This document shows, one piece after another, positions 1 through 8,261 of a DNA stretch of 20,495 bases. Where the stretch lies: contig JAJBTD010000117.1 in NCBI GenBank assembly GCA_020861055.1, forward strand, positions 1 through 20,495, in the 5' to 3' direction. The notes below the pieces were generated by a model that did not search any database, was not told the DNA's origin, and saw only the letters and a list, made by a program, of their open reading frames with translations. Position 1 is the stretch's first letter. Each line of letters begins with the position of its first letter. This stretch comes from Clostridiales bacterium (GTDB lineage: Bacteria; Bacillota; Clostridia; Oscillospirales; Oscillospiraceae). The translations under genes and the position numbers were made by a program.

Positions 1-137
1 TGGCGCCGCACATCCTTCCAATTCCCTGCCGTCTTCCGCCTGAATAAAACAGTTAGCACAGGATAGTTTAGCACAAAACCCTTCTTTCGTCCAGTGTTCG
101 GGGCAGAAAAAACGTTTTTGTCACAAAATGTTAAAAA
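1..137. other. Intergenic region downstream of comEC
   Basis: No gene can be supported here. An 8-base direct repeat, TTAGCACA, occurs at 53-60 and 68-75 (15 bp period). An A/T palindrome, AAAAACGTTTTT, lies just after the comEC stop on the minus strand but is too AT-rich to be a convincing terminator. On the minus strand a weak promoter-like pair (TGGACG, 17 nt, TAAACT) overlaps the repeats. An ATG at 13-11 could begin a gene running off the window, but its ribosome-binding site is badly placed. Confidence 0.4.
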
Positions 138-2423
138 TTACGGATGCGAAGAAACACCCGATTCCTCTGTCTCTGACACGACCACCGTCAGCGTACCCTG
201 TTCCGAGGTGCCGTAGAGAACGGCGCCCGCAGCCTGACAGCGGGCGATGGTCTCCGGGGTGGGGTGGCCGTAGCTGTTTTCCCCCACGGAAAACAGCACC
301 GTCTGGGGCGACAGCGCTGTCAGCAGCGCCTCTCCGGTGGCATAGGCGGAGCCGTGGTGTCCCGCCACAAGCACCTCCATCTGGGGGAGCGCGTAGGTCT
401 TCAGCAGCATTTCCTCCGCTTCAAAGCCCGCATCTCCTGTTACCAGCAGATCGAAGGAGCCATAACTGACCCAGACGCTCAGGCCGTCGTAATCCCCGCC
501 GCTGACCGGCAGGACGGAGAGAGTCAGCGCCCCACAGGTCAGCTCTGTCTCTGCCGACAGAATGACAGTCTCTGTTCCGGCCAGCTCTGCCGACCGGAGC
601 AGCGGCTCTGCCGCCTCCGGGTCGGTGTCCGGGTCGGGAACCAGAAGCCGGTCCACATACCCGCTCTCGCACAGGGCGAGGACGCCGTTGATGTGGTCAG
701 AGTCATAGTGGGTCAGGATGAGCGCATCCACCCTGTCCAGCCCGCGCCGGGTCAGAGCGTCGGTCAGCACCGCCCCGGCGTCGTCGGTGAGACTGCCGCA
801 GTCGATGACGGCGGTCATCTCCCCGGCGCTCACCAGGATGCACTGTCCCTGGCCCACGTCCAGCAGGTCAACGGTCAGCGTATCCCCATCGGGCAGGGCC
901 GACACATGAAAACAGACTGCCAGTGCGCACAGGAGCAGCCCCAGGGAGAAATAACCCGTTCTCCGGCTACAGCGCCCGGAGAGCAGCAGAATCCCCAGAA
1001 GATAGCACAGGCCGACCCAGGCCAGACAGACGGGGTGGCTGGCAGGGAGGAGGGCGTTCGGAATCTCCGCCAGAAGATCGATCAGCCGGATGACCAGCTG
1101 CGTTAGAAATCCGGTTGGAATTGCCAGAACTGCCGCCGCCCCTGGGCAGACGGTACCCAAAATGCCGCAGACCATTCCCAACGGCAGCAGCAGGGGCAGC
1201 AGCCAGGCGACGGCGAGGTTGGACAGCGGGGTTAAAAGGGAAAAGCCCCGGAAATAGTACAGCACCAGAGGGAGGGCAAAGCAGTTAGCCCCGACGGTGA
1301 AGGCCAGCCCCTGCCTGAGATACCGCTGCGCCCGGTTTCCCGCATCCACCCGAATGTGGGGGCATACGGTCAGAATGCCCAGCATGGCGGCAAAGGAGAG
1401 CTGTAGGCTCACCGAGGCGACGGCGTAGGGATTGACGGCCAAAATCAGCGCCAGAGCGAGGGCGAGAGAGGTCGGGGCGTCCTCCTGCCGCTCCAGCACC
1501 GGGGCCAGAAGCAGGATCGCCTGCATAACAATCGCCCGACAGACGGAGGGCGAGAATCCGGTCACCGCTCCAAACAGTGCCAGAGCAGGCAACAGAATCA
1601 GTCCCTTCGCTTTTCTGCTCCCCGGCAGCAGGAGAAACAGAGCGGTGGTCAGCAGAGAGACGTGGAGGCCGGAGGCGGCTACGATATGGCGCAGCCCCGT
1701 CCGGGTGAGGGCGTCATCCAGCTCGTCGGTCAAACCGCTTCGCTGTCCGGTGGTCAGAGCCAGGAGAAAGCCGGCGGACTCCTCCGGGAACAGGTCGTTC
1801 AGGGAATTGCGCAGCGACCTGGCCCAGATGCGGGGCAGCAGCGTGATCGGCGTCTGCTCCGCATGGGAGACGACGGCGTCCGAGGCGGACCCGGCCAGCC
1901 AGACGCCGTCTGCATAGTTGGACAGCGCCCAGATCTCCTCGTCCTCACGGGCTGTCTGGAAGGTGACGTCTGCCGTCACCGTGTCGCCGGGGCGGATGTC
2001 CGCCCCGGATTCGTCCAGCCAGAGTAGGAGCCTTGTTCCCACCGGGCCCTCGCTGCCGGTCACTGTGCCCTCGACATACCAGCCGTATTTGCTTTCAACG
2101 GAATCGTCTGCGGCCTCAACGGTCACGGAGGCCGTTTCGCCCACCCAGACGCTCTCCAGGCTGGTCACCTGATAAAACCGACACCAGAACAGCCAAAAGC
2201 CTGCCGTGGCCGCCAGCAGGCAAAGACCGGGCAGAAAGCGCCGGTTGATGCAGCAGGCCAGGCTGCACAGCAGACACAGCGCTCCCAGCAGGAGCATCTG
2301 CCAGCCCGCCAGCACATAGACAGAAAGACACACCCCGGCGGCAAAGGACAGACAGAAGCAGGCCAGGGGTCGCTTTCTGCCGAAATCCTTTCCGGCGTTC
2401 AGGGCGTGTGTTCCGAGTTTCAT
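138..2423 (-). CDS. comEC: ComEC/Rec2 DNA-internalization channel protein
   Basis: Predicted inner-membrane channel that moves single-stranded DNA into the cell during natural transformation. The 761-residue protein has the full ComEC architecture. N-terminal membrane segments (about residues 18-85) are followed by a soluble DUF4131-like part. The polytopic Competence domain (about 210-505) contains the typical SGLHVS motif near 251-256. The C-terminal metallo-beta-lactamase-like domain (about 515-755) begins with a DVGQGQ motif and carries THYDSDH (571-577), a CG pair after VID, and a later GHHGS motif. Length is normal and no frame is broken. The ATG start has an AAGGGA-type ribosome-binding site. 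It lies 25 bp downstream of a LacI-type regulator, so the two are probably cotranscribed. No comEA or other competence gene is in the window, so whether the cell is transformable cannot be judged. Confidence 0.95.
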   Translation of the reverse strand: MKLGTHALNAGKDFGRKRPLACFCLSFAAGVCLSVYVLAGWQMLLLGALCLLCSLACCINRRFLPGLCLLAATAGFWLFWCRFYQVTSLESVWVGETASVTVEAADDSVESKYGWYVEGTVTGSEGPVGTRLLLWLDESGADIRPGDTVTADVTFQTAREDEEIWALSNYADGVWLAGSASDAVVSHAEQTPITLLPRIWARSLRNSLNDLFPEESAGFLLALTTGQRSGLTDELDDALTRTGLRHIVAASGLHVSLLTTALFLLLPGSRKAKGLILLPALALFGAVTGFSPSVCRAIVMQAILLLAPVLERQEDAPTSLALALALILAVNPYAVASVSLQLSFAAMLGILTVCPHIRVDAGNRAQRYLRQGLAFTVGANCFALPLVLYYFRGFSLLTPLSNLAVAWLLPLLLPLGMVCGILGTVCPGAAAVLAIPTGFLTQLVIRLIDLLAEIPNALLPASHPVCLAWVGLCYLLGILLLSGRCSRRTGYFSLGLLLCALAVCFHVSALPDGDTLTVDLLDVGQGQCILVSAGEMTAVIDCGSLTDDAGAVLTDALTRRGLDRVDALILTHYDSDHINGVLALCESGYVDRLLVPDPDTDPEAAEPLLRSAELAGTETVILSAETELTCGALTLSVLPVSGGDYDGLSVWVSYGSFDLLVTGDAGFEAEEMLLKTYALPQMEVLVAGHHGSAYATGEALLTALSPQTVLFSVGENSYGHPTPETIARCQAAGAVLYGTSEQGTLTVVVSETEESGVSSHP

Positions 2424-2448
2424 GCTGTTTTCCCTTCTCTACAGGGGG

Positions 2449-3462
2449 TCAAAGCTCCCGCACAGAGTCCCGCTCCACGACACAGGTGGCTGTTTTCAGA
2501 TCCCTGCTCTCCAGCTCAACGCCGGATACCATGTCCGCCAGCGCCCGAACTGCCGCCTGGGCCTTTTCGTCCAGACACTGATGTACTGCCGTCAGAGCGG
2601 GCCAGGCGGTGCGGGCATAGGCCGCGTCGTCAAAGCATACCACGGATATATCCTCCGGCGTCCGCAGACCGAGAGCCTGAAGGCGGTTGACCGCCTCCGA
2701 CGCATAGCAGTCTGAGCTGAAGCAGAGAGCGGTCTGCTCCCGAAGAAGGGGCAGCTTTTCCTCATACTGTTTCAGACGCTGCTCCCGGTCGCCGGATATC
2801 GGCAGACACATCGCATCTGTGTTCCTGATACCGGCTTCCTCCATGGCCTGCCGAAAGCCGTCCCAGTGCAGGAGGTCGATCTCCTGGTCGCCGACGGAAA
2901 GAAACAGGATTCGACGGTGGCCCCTGGAGAGAAGATAGCTGCCGATCTGATAGCCGCCCCCTACCTCGTCTGAGCTGACTTGACAGACGTTGGGAATACT
3001 CCGATCCAGACAGGAGTCAATGAGCACCAGGGGCTTTTCATAGGACGCCTGAAGCGCCTCTGCCTCCTGCTGAGACAACCCAAAGACGATCAGCCCGTCA
3101 AAATTCCAGGCCCGGCTCTCCTGGAGGATCTCCTCCACGCTGCGGCGGGTGAACAGCATCATATAATAGCCCTCGCTGTGGATTGCCTCCTCCAGATAAC
3201 CGATCATTCCTGCTGCCAGCAGGTTGTGCCGGGACTGGAAGGTATCCCGAGGGGAATAATCCAAAACAACGCCGATGATGTGGGAGCTGTCCCTGGCCAG
3301 CATCTGTGCGCTCAGGCTGGGAATATAGCCCATCTCGTCGATCAGTCTGCGAATCCTGTCGGCCACGACAGGAGAAACCTTGCCTTCCTTATGGTGGATG
3401 ACGTTGGAAACTGTGGTGGTGCTTACCCCCGCTCGCTCCGCAATGTCCTTAATTCGAACCAA
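2449..3462 (-). CDS. LacI family transcriptional regulator
   Basis: DNA-binding repressor of the LacI/GalR type, with an N-terminal helix-turn-helix and a C-terminal periplasmic-binding-protein-like sensor domain. The protein opens with the classic VRIKDIAERAGVSTTTVSNV helix-turn-helix and hinge, followed by an IIGVVLDY-type start of the sensor domain; typical substitutions do not reveal the effector. I chose the TTG at 3462 because it gives the canonical family start (M-VRIKDIA) and has GGAG 9 nt upstream. Alternatives are ATG at 3471, with the GGAG touching it, and TTG at 3477, with no ribosome-binding site. A strong promoter lies upstream with LacI-type palindromes on both sides, which suggests autoregulation. 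The gene downstream is comEC. No sugar-transport genes are nearby, so the ligand is unknown. Confidence 0.93.
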   Translation of the reverse strand: MVRIKDIAERAGVSTTTVSNVIHHKEGKVSPVVADRIRRLIDEMGYIPSLSAQMLARDSSHIIGVVLDYSPRDTFQSRHNLLAAGMIGYLEEAIHSEGYYMMLFTRRSVEEILQESRAWNFDGLIVFGLSQQEAEALQASYEKPLVLIDSCLDRSIPNVCQVSSDEVGGGYQIGSYLLSRGHRRILFLSVGDQEIDLLHWDGFRQAMEEAGIRNTDAMCLPISGDREQRLKQYEEKLPLLREQTALCFSSDCYASEAVNRLQALGLRTPEDISVVCFDDAAYARTAWPALTAVHQCLDEKAQAAVRALADMVSGVELESRDLKTATCVVERDSVREL

Positions 3463-3493
3463 AGTAACCATCTCCAATCTGGCAGCGCTAAAA

Positions 3494-3501
3494 TAACGTT
3501 A
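3494..3501. promoter_or_regulatory. Operator-like palindrome downstream of the lacI-type promoter
   Basis: TAACGTTA is a perfect 8-bp palindrome with the central CG typical of LacI/GalR operators. It lies in the predicted leader, about 30 nt upstream of the regulator start, where bound repressor would block elongation. Its assignment to this regulator is inference. Confidence 0.4.
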
Positions 3502-3524
3502 CCAAGATGAATTTTCAGGACTTT

Positions 3525-3553
3525 AGTATAACATATGGAATCAGAGTACGCAA
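3525..3553 (-). promoter_or_regulatory. Promoter of the LacI regulator-comEC unit
   Basis: On the minus strand a TTGCGT -35 box (3548-3553) and a TATACT -10 box (3525-3530) are separated by exactly 17 nt. Transcription would start near 3518, giving a leader of about 55 nt. Confidence 0.65.
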
Positions 3554-3561
3554 GAGAAAAA

Positions 3562-3573
3562 GCAAACGTTTCC
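3562..3573. promoter_or_regulatory. Operator-like palindrome upstream of the lacI-type promoter
   Basis: GCAAACGTTTCC contains the palindrome AAACGTTT in a context close to the well-known PurR-type core GCAAACGTTT. It lies just upstream of the -35 box. Its centre is about 70 bp from the second palindrome in the leader, so the two sites bracket the promoter. Confidence 0.4.
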
Positions 3574-3619
3574 AGAGTGCGCAGCCGACCGTTTTCGGGC
3601 TTTTTGACCGCGCTTTCCC

Positions 3620-4696
3620 TTATGCGGACGGCCCCTCTCCGGCGGTCAGCCGGGCCAGAGCCGACGCCAGCGCGTCCATCTCCCCGTCGGTGCCGACGGT
3701 GATGCGGAGAAAATCGGAGATGCGGGGCTGGTTGAACCAGCGAACCAGGATGCCCTCCCTCCGCAGACCGGAGAACAGCGTCTGCCCGCAGACAGCGGGA
3801 TGGGAGACAAAGATAAAGTTTGCCTTGGAGGGCAGGACGGTAAAGCCCAGCTCTTTCAGCTGGCTGACCGCCCGCTCTCTGGTCGCCATGACCCGGCGGC
3901 GCTGGGCGTTGAAGTAGTCCACATCCAGGCCGGCTGCTGCGGCCCCGGCGATGGCCAGACGATCCAGGGTGTAGGAGTTGACCGAGTTTTTGACGCAGTT
4001 CAACCCGGCGATCAGATCGGGATGCCCGAAGGCGAAGCCCACCCGAAGGCCCGCCAGGGAGCGGGATTTAGAGGAGGTCTGGACCACCAGCAGATTGGGG
4101 TACTCCCGGATAAGAGGCACCACCGACTCGCCGCCGAAATCCACATAGGCCTCGTCCACGATGACCACCTGCTCCGGGTTCCCCTCCAGGATGCGGCGAA
4201 TACCGTCCGTTCCCACCTCCATACCCGTGGGAGCGTTGGGATTGGCGATGACCACGCCGTCGTTATTTCCCAGGAAAGGCTCCACCGGGAGGGTGAAATC
4301 GACTCTCAGAGGGACCGTCCGGCAACGGATGCCAAACAGATTGGCGTAGACCGGATAAAAGGAATAGGTGATGTCGGGAAAGACGATCTCGCTCCCCTGG
4401 TCAAAGAACGCCTGAAAAGCGAAGGAGAGCACTTCGTCTGAGCCGTTGCCCACGAAGATCTGCGACGCCTCCAGGCCGTAGGTCGCCGCCAGCGCCTGCA
4501 CCAGCTCGGTCCCCACCGGGTCGGGATAGAGGCGGAGCGTCTCATTTGCCGCCCGCTGAATGGCCTCCAGCGCTCTGGGGGAGGGAGGATAGGGGTTCTC
4601 GTTGGTGTTCAGCTTGATAAATGTTCTATCCCGCGGCTGCTCTCCGGGGGTATAGGGGGTGATATTTTGTATCCTGCCGGACCAAAATTCCTTCAT
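3620..4696 (-). CDS. hisC: Histidinol-phosphate aminotransferase
   Basis: PLP-dependent class I/II aminotransferase that converts imidazole-acetol phosphate and glutamate to histidinol phosphate and 2-oxoglutarate. The 358-residue protein has the usual length. It shows KLNTNENPYPPSP near 28-40, LYPDP at 56-60, VGNGSDE at 82-88, NPNAPTG at 152-158, DEAY at 181-184, and the Schiff-base lysine K210 in SSKSRSLAGLRVG. The start overlaps the stop of the upstream DUF951 gene by 4 bp (ATGA), so translation is probably coupled. It is transcribed away from the rest of the histidine operon, which begins about 470 bp away on the other strand. hisC is absent from that operon, so this copy is the likely partner. 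No convincing terminator is seen between its stop and the LacI-type promoter region. Confidence 0.95.
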   Translation of the reverse strand: MKEFWSGRIQNITPYTPGEQPRDRTFIKLNTNENPYPPSPRALEAIQRAANETLRLYPDPVGTELVQALAATYGLEASQIFVGNGSDEVLSFAFQAFFDQGSEIVFPDITYSFYPVYANLFGIRCRTVPLRVDFTLPVEPFLGNNDGVVIANPNAPTGMEVGTDGIRRILEGNPEQVVIVDEAYVDFGGESVVPLIREYPNLLVVQTSSKSRSLAGLRVGFAFGHPDLIAGLNCVKNSVNSYTLDRLAIAGAAAAGLDVDYFNAQRRRVMATRERAVSQLKELGFTVLPSKANFIFVSHPAVCGQTLFSGLRREGILVRWFNQPRISDFLRITVGTDGEMDALASALARLTAGEGPSA

Positions 4697-4887
4697 GGCG
4701 TGTCACTGCCTTTCCGGATAATTTTCTTGATTGCGCGCTCCGCCTTGCTCCGGGGAATCATCATCTCCCGGCCACAGGTGCGGCACCGGAGGCGAAAGTC
4801 CATGCCGATGCGCAGCACATCCCACTCTTTACCGCCGCAGGGGTGGGGCTTTTTCATCTGGAGGATGTCATTGACCTGAACGTCCAT
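4693..4887 (-). CDS. DUF951 family small protein
   Basis: A 64-residue conserved protein of unknown function found in many Firmicutes. It has the typical start DVQVNDILQMKKPHPCGG and three cysteines (C17, C35, C38), the last two in a CRTCG motif. This suggests a small metal-binding or zinc-ribbon-like fold. The C-terminus is basic (SKAERAIKKIIRKG), which would fit nucleic-acid contact, but that is inference. AGGAGA lies 5 nt before the ATG. The stop overlaps the hisC start by 4 bp, so the two form an operon read from a promoter at 4928-4956. There is no known biochemical link to histidine synthesis. Confidence 0.85.
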   Translation of the reverse strand: MDVQVNDILQMKKPHPCGGKEWDVLRIGMDFRLRCRTCGREMMIPRSKAERAIKKIIRKGSDTP

Positions 4888-4927
4888 TTTTATCTCCTGT
4901 TCGCGTTGCGTGCTTTGCTACGCTAAC

Positions 4928-4956
4928 ACGTTACCATCTCCCAGTTCACTTGTCAA
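4928..4956 (-). promoter_or_regulatory. Promoter of the DUF951-hisC operon
   Basis: The minus strand has a perfect TTGACA -35 (4951-4956), a 17-nt spacer and a weaker TAACGT -10 (4928-4933). Transcription would start near 4921. A small hairpin (GCGTAGC/GCACGC around an AAA loop) follows in the leader. Confidence 0.5.
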
Positions 4957-5067
4957 GCCCCGCCTTTGGCGGCCGCCGATTTCCGCTGTGATGGGCCACG
5001 ACGCCCTGGCTGTGACTTTGACAGCGGGTCGATAGGGGGAGAGGGCAGTATTTGTGTAATTCTGCGG

Positions 5068-5096
5068 TTGACACAGGGCATCTTTCATGGTAGTGT
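5068..5096 (+). promoter_or_regulatory. Promoter of the histidine operon
   Basis: TTGACA (5068-5073) is followed after 17 nt by TAGTGT (5091-5096). Transcription would start near 5103, leaving about 60 nt of leader. That is too short for a T-box riboswitch, and no histidine-codon leader peptide was seen. It stands back-to-back with the DUF951-hisC promoter; the -35 boxes are about 110 bp apart. Confidence 0.5.
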
Positions 5097-5163
5097 ATTA
5101 GTGCGTTAAAGTGCCGGGAGGCTGCCGCCCCGCCGACATAATCTGAGCGCAGAGGTTTCACTC

Positions 5164-6336
5164 ATGCGATACATTCCAAACACCCCTGAGGGCACACGAG
5201 ACCGGCTGTTTGGCGAGTGCCGGGAGCGGCGCACCGTCCAGGCGGCGCTGACCCGGCTGTTCTCTCAGCGGGGCTACAGCGAGATCATCACTCCGGAGGA
5301 GGAGTTCTACGATCTCTTTGCCATGACCGGGGCGGCCATGCCCCAGGAGGAGATCGTCAAAATCATTGACCGTTCCGGCAGGATCTGCGTCCTGCGCCCG
5401 GACTGCACCACTCCTATCGCCAGAGTAGCTGCTACCCGATTAAAGGATATGGTGCTGCCCCAGCGATTTTATTATAATGAGACGGTCTACCGTTCCAGCT
5501 TTGGCCACCAGGGGCAGAACGGCGAGATTCCCCAGTGCGGCATTGAGCTGATCGGGGCCAAGGGGAAAAAAGCGGATCTGGAGGTCATCGCCACGGCGGT
5601 AGACGCACTCCGGGCCTGTGGTTTGGAGCGGTTCCACATCGAACTGGGCCATGCGGACATCTACCCCGCCTTTGCCCGGCGGCTGGAGATGGACGACGAG
5701 GGCCAGGAGACGATGCGCGCCCTGATCGAGCGCAAGAACTTCGCCGCTCTGAACGACTTCCTCGCCCCCTATGGCGACCAGGCGGGGGTTCGGGCCATTC
5801 AGCGGCTGGTCTATCTCTTCGGCGGGCCGGAGGTTCTGGACGAGGCGGAGGCCCTGGCGGGGGAGATGCCCGCCATCGGACACCTTCGGGATATCTACAA
5901 TCAGCTCTCTCAGTCTGGCTATGGAGACTACATTCGCTTTGACCTGGGACTGGTGAACCATATCGGCTATTACACCGGCCCCATCTTCCGGGGCTATGTG
6001 GAGGGGGCGGGGAACGCCGTCCTCAGCGGAGGGCGGTATGACCAGCTCTGCGGCAGCTTTGGCCGACCCGCCCAGGCCACCGGCTTTGCCATCGATGTGG
6101 ATCAGGTGGCCCGCTGCCTGCCCAGAGCGGAGCTGCCTCAGGTGGAGGCGGTCATCCACTATCCCAACCATCTCATCGGAAAGGCCCTGGCCCTGGTGGA
6201 CAGCCGGCCGGGAGGAACCTGTGAGCTGTCCCCCTGCGGACGGCTGGAGAGTACGGTGCAGCTGGCCAGGGAGAAGGGGATTCCCACCGTCATCGTTCTC
6301 TCGGAGAACGGCATGGAGGAGGTGTCTGTCCTATGA
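5164..6336 (+). CDS. hisZ: ATP phosphoribosyltransferase regulatory subunit HisZ
   Basis: HisZ is a catalytically inactive paralogue of histidyl-tRNA synthetase that forms the regulatory part of the HisG/HisZ complex at the first step of histidine synthesis. The 390-residue protein has the class II synthetase-like fold. It begins IPNTPEGTRDRLFGEC, has a motif-2-like FYYNETVYR near residue 103, then IELGHADIY, and a late GGRYDQL. It ends without the anticodon-binding domain of true HisRS, which is how HisZ differs. AGAGG precedes the ATG by about 8 nt. It is the first gene of the operon, and its stop overlaps the hisG start (ATGA). HisG here is the short form, which fits the need for HisZ. Confidence 0.94.
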   Translation: MRYIPNTPEGTRDRLFGECRERRTVQAALTRLFSQRGYSEIITPEEEFYDLFAMTGAAMPQEEIVKIIDRSGRICVLRPDCTTPIARVAATRLKDMVLPQRFYYNETVYRSSFGHQGQNGEIPQCGIELIGAKGKKADLEVIATAVDALRACGLERFHIELGHADIYPAFARRLEMDDEGQETMRALIERKNFAALNDFLAPYGDQAGVRAIQRLVYLFGGPEVLDEAEALAGEMPAIGHLRDIYNQLSQSGYGDYIRFDLGLVNHIGYYTGPIFRGYVEGAGNAVLSGGRYDQLCGSFGRPAQATGFAIDVDQVARCLPRAELPQVEAVIHYPNHLIGKALALVDSRPGGTCELSPCGRLESTVQLAREKGIPTVIVLSENGMEEVSVL

Positions 6337-6977
6337 GCGAGCGGCTTCGCATCGCCCTGACCAAGGGCAGATTGCAGGACAAGAGCGTGGCCCTGTTCGA
6401 GAGGGCCGGACTGGACTGCACCCCCGTCCGGGACCCCGGACGGCGGCTCATCCACGCCCTGCCCAACTATCCGCTGGACTGTGTGCTTGCCAAGGCGCCG
6501 GACGTCATTACCTATGTGGAGCACGGGGTCTGCGATTTGGGCATTGTGGGCAAGGACACCATCCTGGAAAAGGGCGGCTCCTTTTACGAGGTGCTGGATC
6601 TGGGCTTCGGGGCCTGCCGGTTCGCCCTGGCAGTGCCGGAGGGAGCGGAGTTTTATGGCAGCTATAAGGCCAGAACCATCGCCTCCAAGTACCCCAGGGT
6701 GACCCGCGCCTTTTTCCAGAGCAAGGGCATGAATGTGGATATCATTAAAATAGAGGGCTCTGTGGAACTGGCCCCCATCCTGGGGCTGGCAGACGGCATT
6801 GTGGACATTGTGGAGACCGGGGCGACCCTCCGGGCCAACGGCCTGGTCCCCATCGAGACGGTGGCTCAGGTGTCCGCCCGGCTCATTGTCAACACGGCCA
6901 GCATGAAGCTGCACAAGAGCGCCATCGAGGATTTCATTCGCCGCTGTGAGCAGGCGATGGGGAAGGAGAAGCTATGA
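6333..6977 (+). CDS. hisG: ATP phosphoribosyltransferase, short form
   Basis: Catalyses the first committed step of histidine synthesis, joining ATP and PRPP to give phosphoribosyl-ATP. At 214 residues it is the short HisG_S type, lacking the C-terminal ACT-like regulatory domain of the long form. It therefore depends on HisZ, encoded immediately upstream with a 4-bp overlap. Visible family motifs are IALTKGRLQ at the N-terminus, GVCDLGIVGKDTILE near 67-81, and the PRPP-binding-loop region DIVETGATLRANGL near 151-164. The stop overlaps the hisD start by 4 bp. Feedback control by histidine is expected through HisZ, from family knowledge. Confidence 0.96.
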   Translation: MSERLRIALTKGRLQDKSVALFERAGLDCTPVRDPGRRLIHALPNYPLDCVLAKAPDVITYVEHGVCDLGIVGKDTILEKGGSFYEVLDLGFGACRFALAVPEGAEFYGSYKARTIASKYPRVTRAFFQSKGMNVDIIKIEGSVELAPILGLADGIVDIVETGATLRANGLVPIETVAQVSARLIVNTASMKLHKSAIEDFIRRCEQAMGKEKL

Positions 6978-8251
6978 TTCAGATCGTCATCGCCGACGGC
7001 CAGGCGGAGCAGCGGCAAATCGCCGCGCTGAAAGCCCGTGCCGCTCAGGCCAACGGCGAGATCACCCGGCGGGTGGCGGATATCCTGGAGGATGTCCGCA
7101 TTCGGGGCTACGAGGCGGTGCGGGAGTATTCCCTTCGCTTTGACCGGTCGGAGCCGTATGAGATTCCGGCCTCCCGGCTGAAGGAGGCTTATGCCGCCTG
7201 CGACCCGGCCCTGATCGCCGCCATGGAGCATGCCGCCCGGAACATCCGGGACTACAACGAAAAGCTGCTGACCCGTTCCAACCGGTGGACCTCCCCGGAC
7301 GGGGGACAGGTGGGGCGCATCGTCCGGGGCCTGACCCGTGTGGGCATCTACGTCCCCGGCGGCACCGCCGCCTATCCCAGCAGCGTGCTGATGAACGCCG
7401 TCCCCGCCCAGGTGGCCGGGGTGGAGGAGATCGTCATGGTGACGCCTCCCACGGAGAACCTGAACGATGCGGTCCTGGCGGCGGCGAAGATCGCCGGCGT
7501 CCACCGGGTCATCGCCCTGGGCGGGGCTCAGGCGGTGGCAGCCCTGACCTATGGGGCGGACTGGATTCCCCAGGTGGACAAGCTGGTGGGGCCGGGGAAC
7601 GCCTATGTGGCCGCCGCCAAGCGCCTGGCCTACGGCACCCTGGACATCGACATGGTGGCCGGGCCGTCTGAGGTGCTGGTCATCGCAGACCGCTCCGCCG
7701 ACCCCAAGTTCGTGGCTGCCGACCTGCTCAGTCAGGCGGAGCACGACCGGCTGGCCTCCGCCTGGCTGCTGACCGACTCGCTGGAGCTGGCCCAGGCGGT
7801 AGACGGGGAGATGGCCCGACAGACGGGCTATCTCTCCCGGAGCGAGATCATGGAGGAGTCGGTGGCCCGGTTCGGCGCTGCCATCGTCTGTCCTGATCTC
7901 CATCGGTGCGCGGAGCTGGCCAATCTGGTGGCCCCGGAGCATCTGGAGATCGTCACGGAGGACCCGGAGGCCCTGCTCCCGGAGATCAAAAATGCCGGGG
8001 CAGTGTTCCTGGGCGCCTGGTCCCCGGAGCCGCTGGGAGATTATCTGGCGGGGCCGGATCATGTGCTGCCCACCAGCGGCACCGCCCGATTCTTCTCCCC
8101 TCTGAGCGTGGAGGCCTTTTTGAAGAGTATGTCGGTCATTCGCTTCGATCAGCCGTCCCTGGCCGGATTGAAGGACGAGATCATCACCTTCGCCCAGGCC
8201 GAGCGTTTGACCGCCCATGCCAACTCTATCCAGGTCCGATTTGAACAGTGA
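6974..8251 (+). CDS. hisD: Histidinol dehydrogenase
   Basis: Zinc enzyme that oxidises L-histidinol to L-histidine in two NAD-dependent steps, the last reactions of the pathway. The 425-residue length is normal. The expected zinc ligands are present: Q254 and H257 in LLSQAEHD, D356 in GDYLAGPDH, and H415 near the C-terminus. The catalytic Glu-His pair is E322/H323 in VAPEHLE. LVGPGNAYVAAAK near 204-216 and AGPSEVLVIAD near 229-239 are also typical. The ATG overlaps the hisG stop (ATGA). The start of hisB follows 10 bp after the stop. Confidence 0.97.
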   Translation: MIQIVIADGQAEQRQIAALKARAAQANGEITRRVADILEDVRIRGYEAVREYSLRFDRSEPYEIPASRLKEAYAACDPALIAAMEHAARNIRDYNEKLLTRSNRWTSPDGGQVGRIVRGLTRVGIYVPGGTAAYPSSVLMNAVPAQVAGVEEIVMVTPPTENLNDAVLAAAKIAGVHRVIALGGAQAVAALTYGADWIPQVDKLVGPGNAYVAAAKRLAYGTLDIDMVAGPSEVLVIADRSADPKFVAADLLSQAEHDRLASAWLLTDSLELAQAVDGEMARQTGYLSRSEIMEESVARFGAAIVCPDLHRCAELANLVAPEHLEIVTEDPEALLPEIKNAGAVFLGAWSPEPLGDYLAGPDHVLPTSGTARFFSPLSVEAFLKSMSVIRFDQPSLAGLKDEIITFAQAERLTAHANSIQVRFEQ

Positions 8252-8261
8252 GGTGATTTCC

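Noticed and set aside
1..13. Possible minus-strand start codon (M-C-G-A) at the left edge
   Set aside because: The purine-rich stretch abuts the ATG, leaving no ribosome-binding spacing, and only four codons are visible.
3575..3615. Plus-strand terminator-like GC element followed by TTTTTG
   Set aside because: The stem is short and imperfect, and no plus-strand gene ends there.
4888..5163. T-box riboswitch or histidine leader peptide before hisZ
   Set aside because: The best promoter leaves a leader of only about 60 nt. No T-box-like bulge sequence or run of His codons was found.
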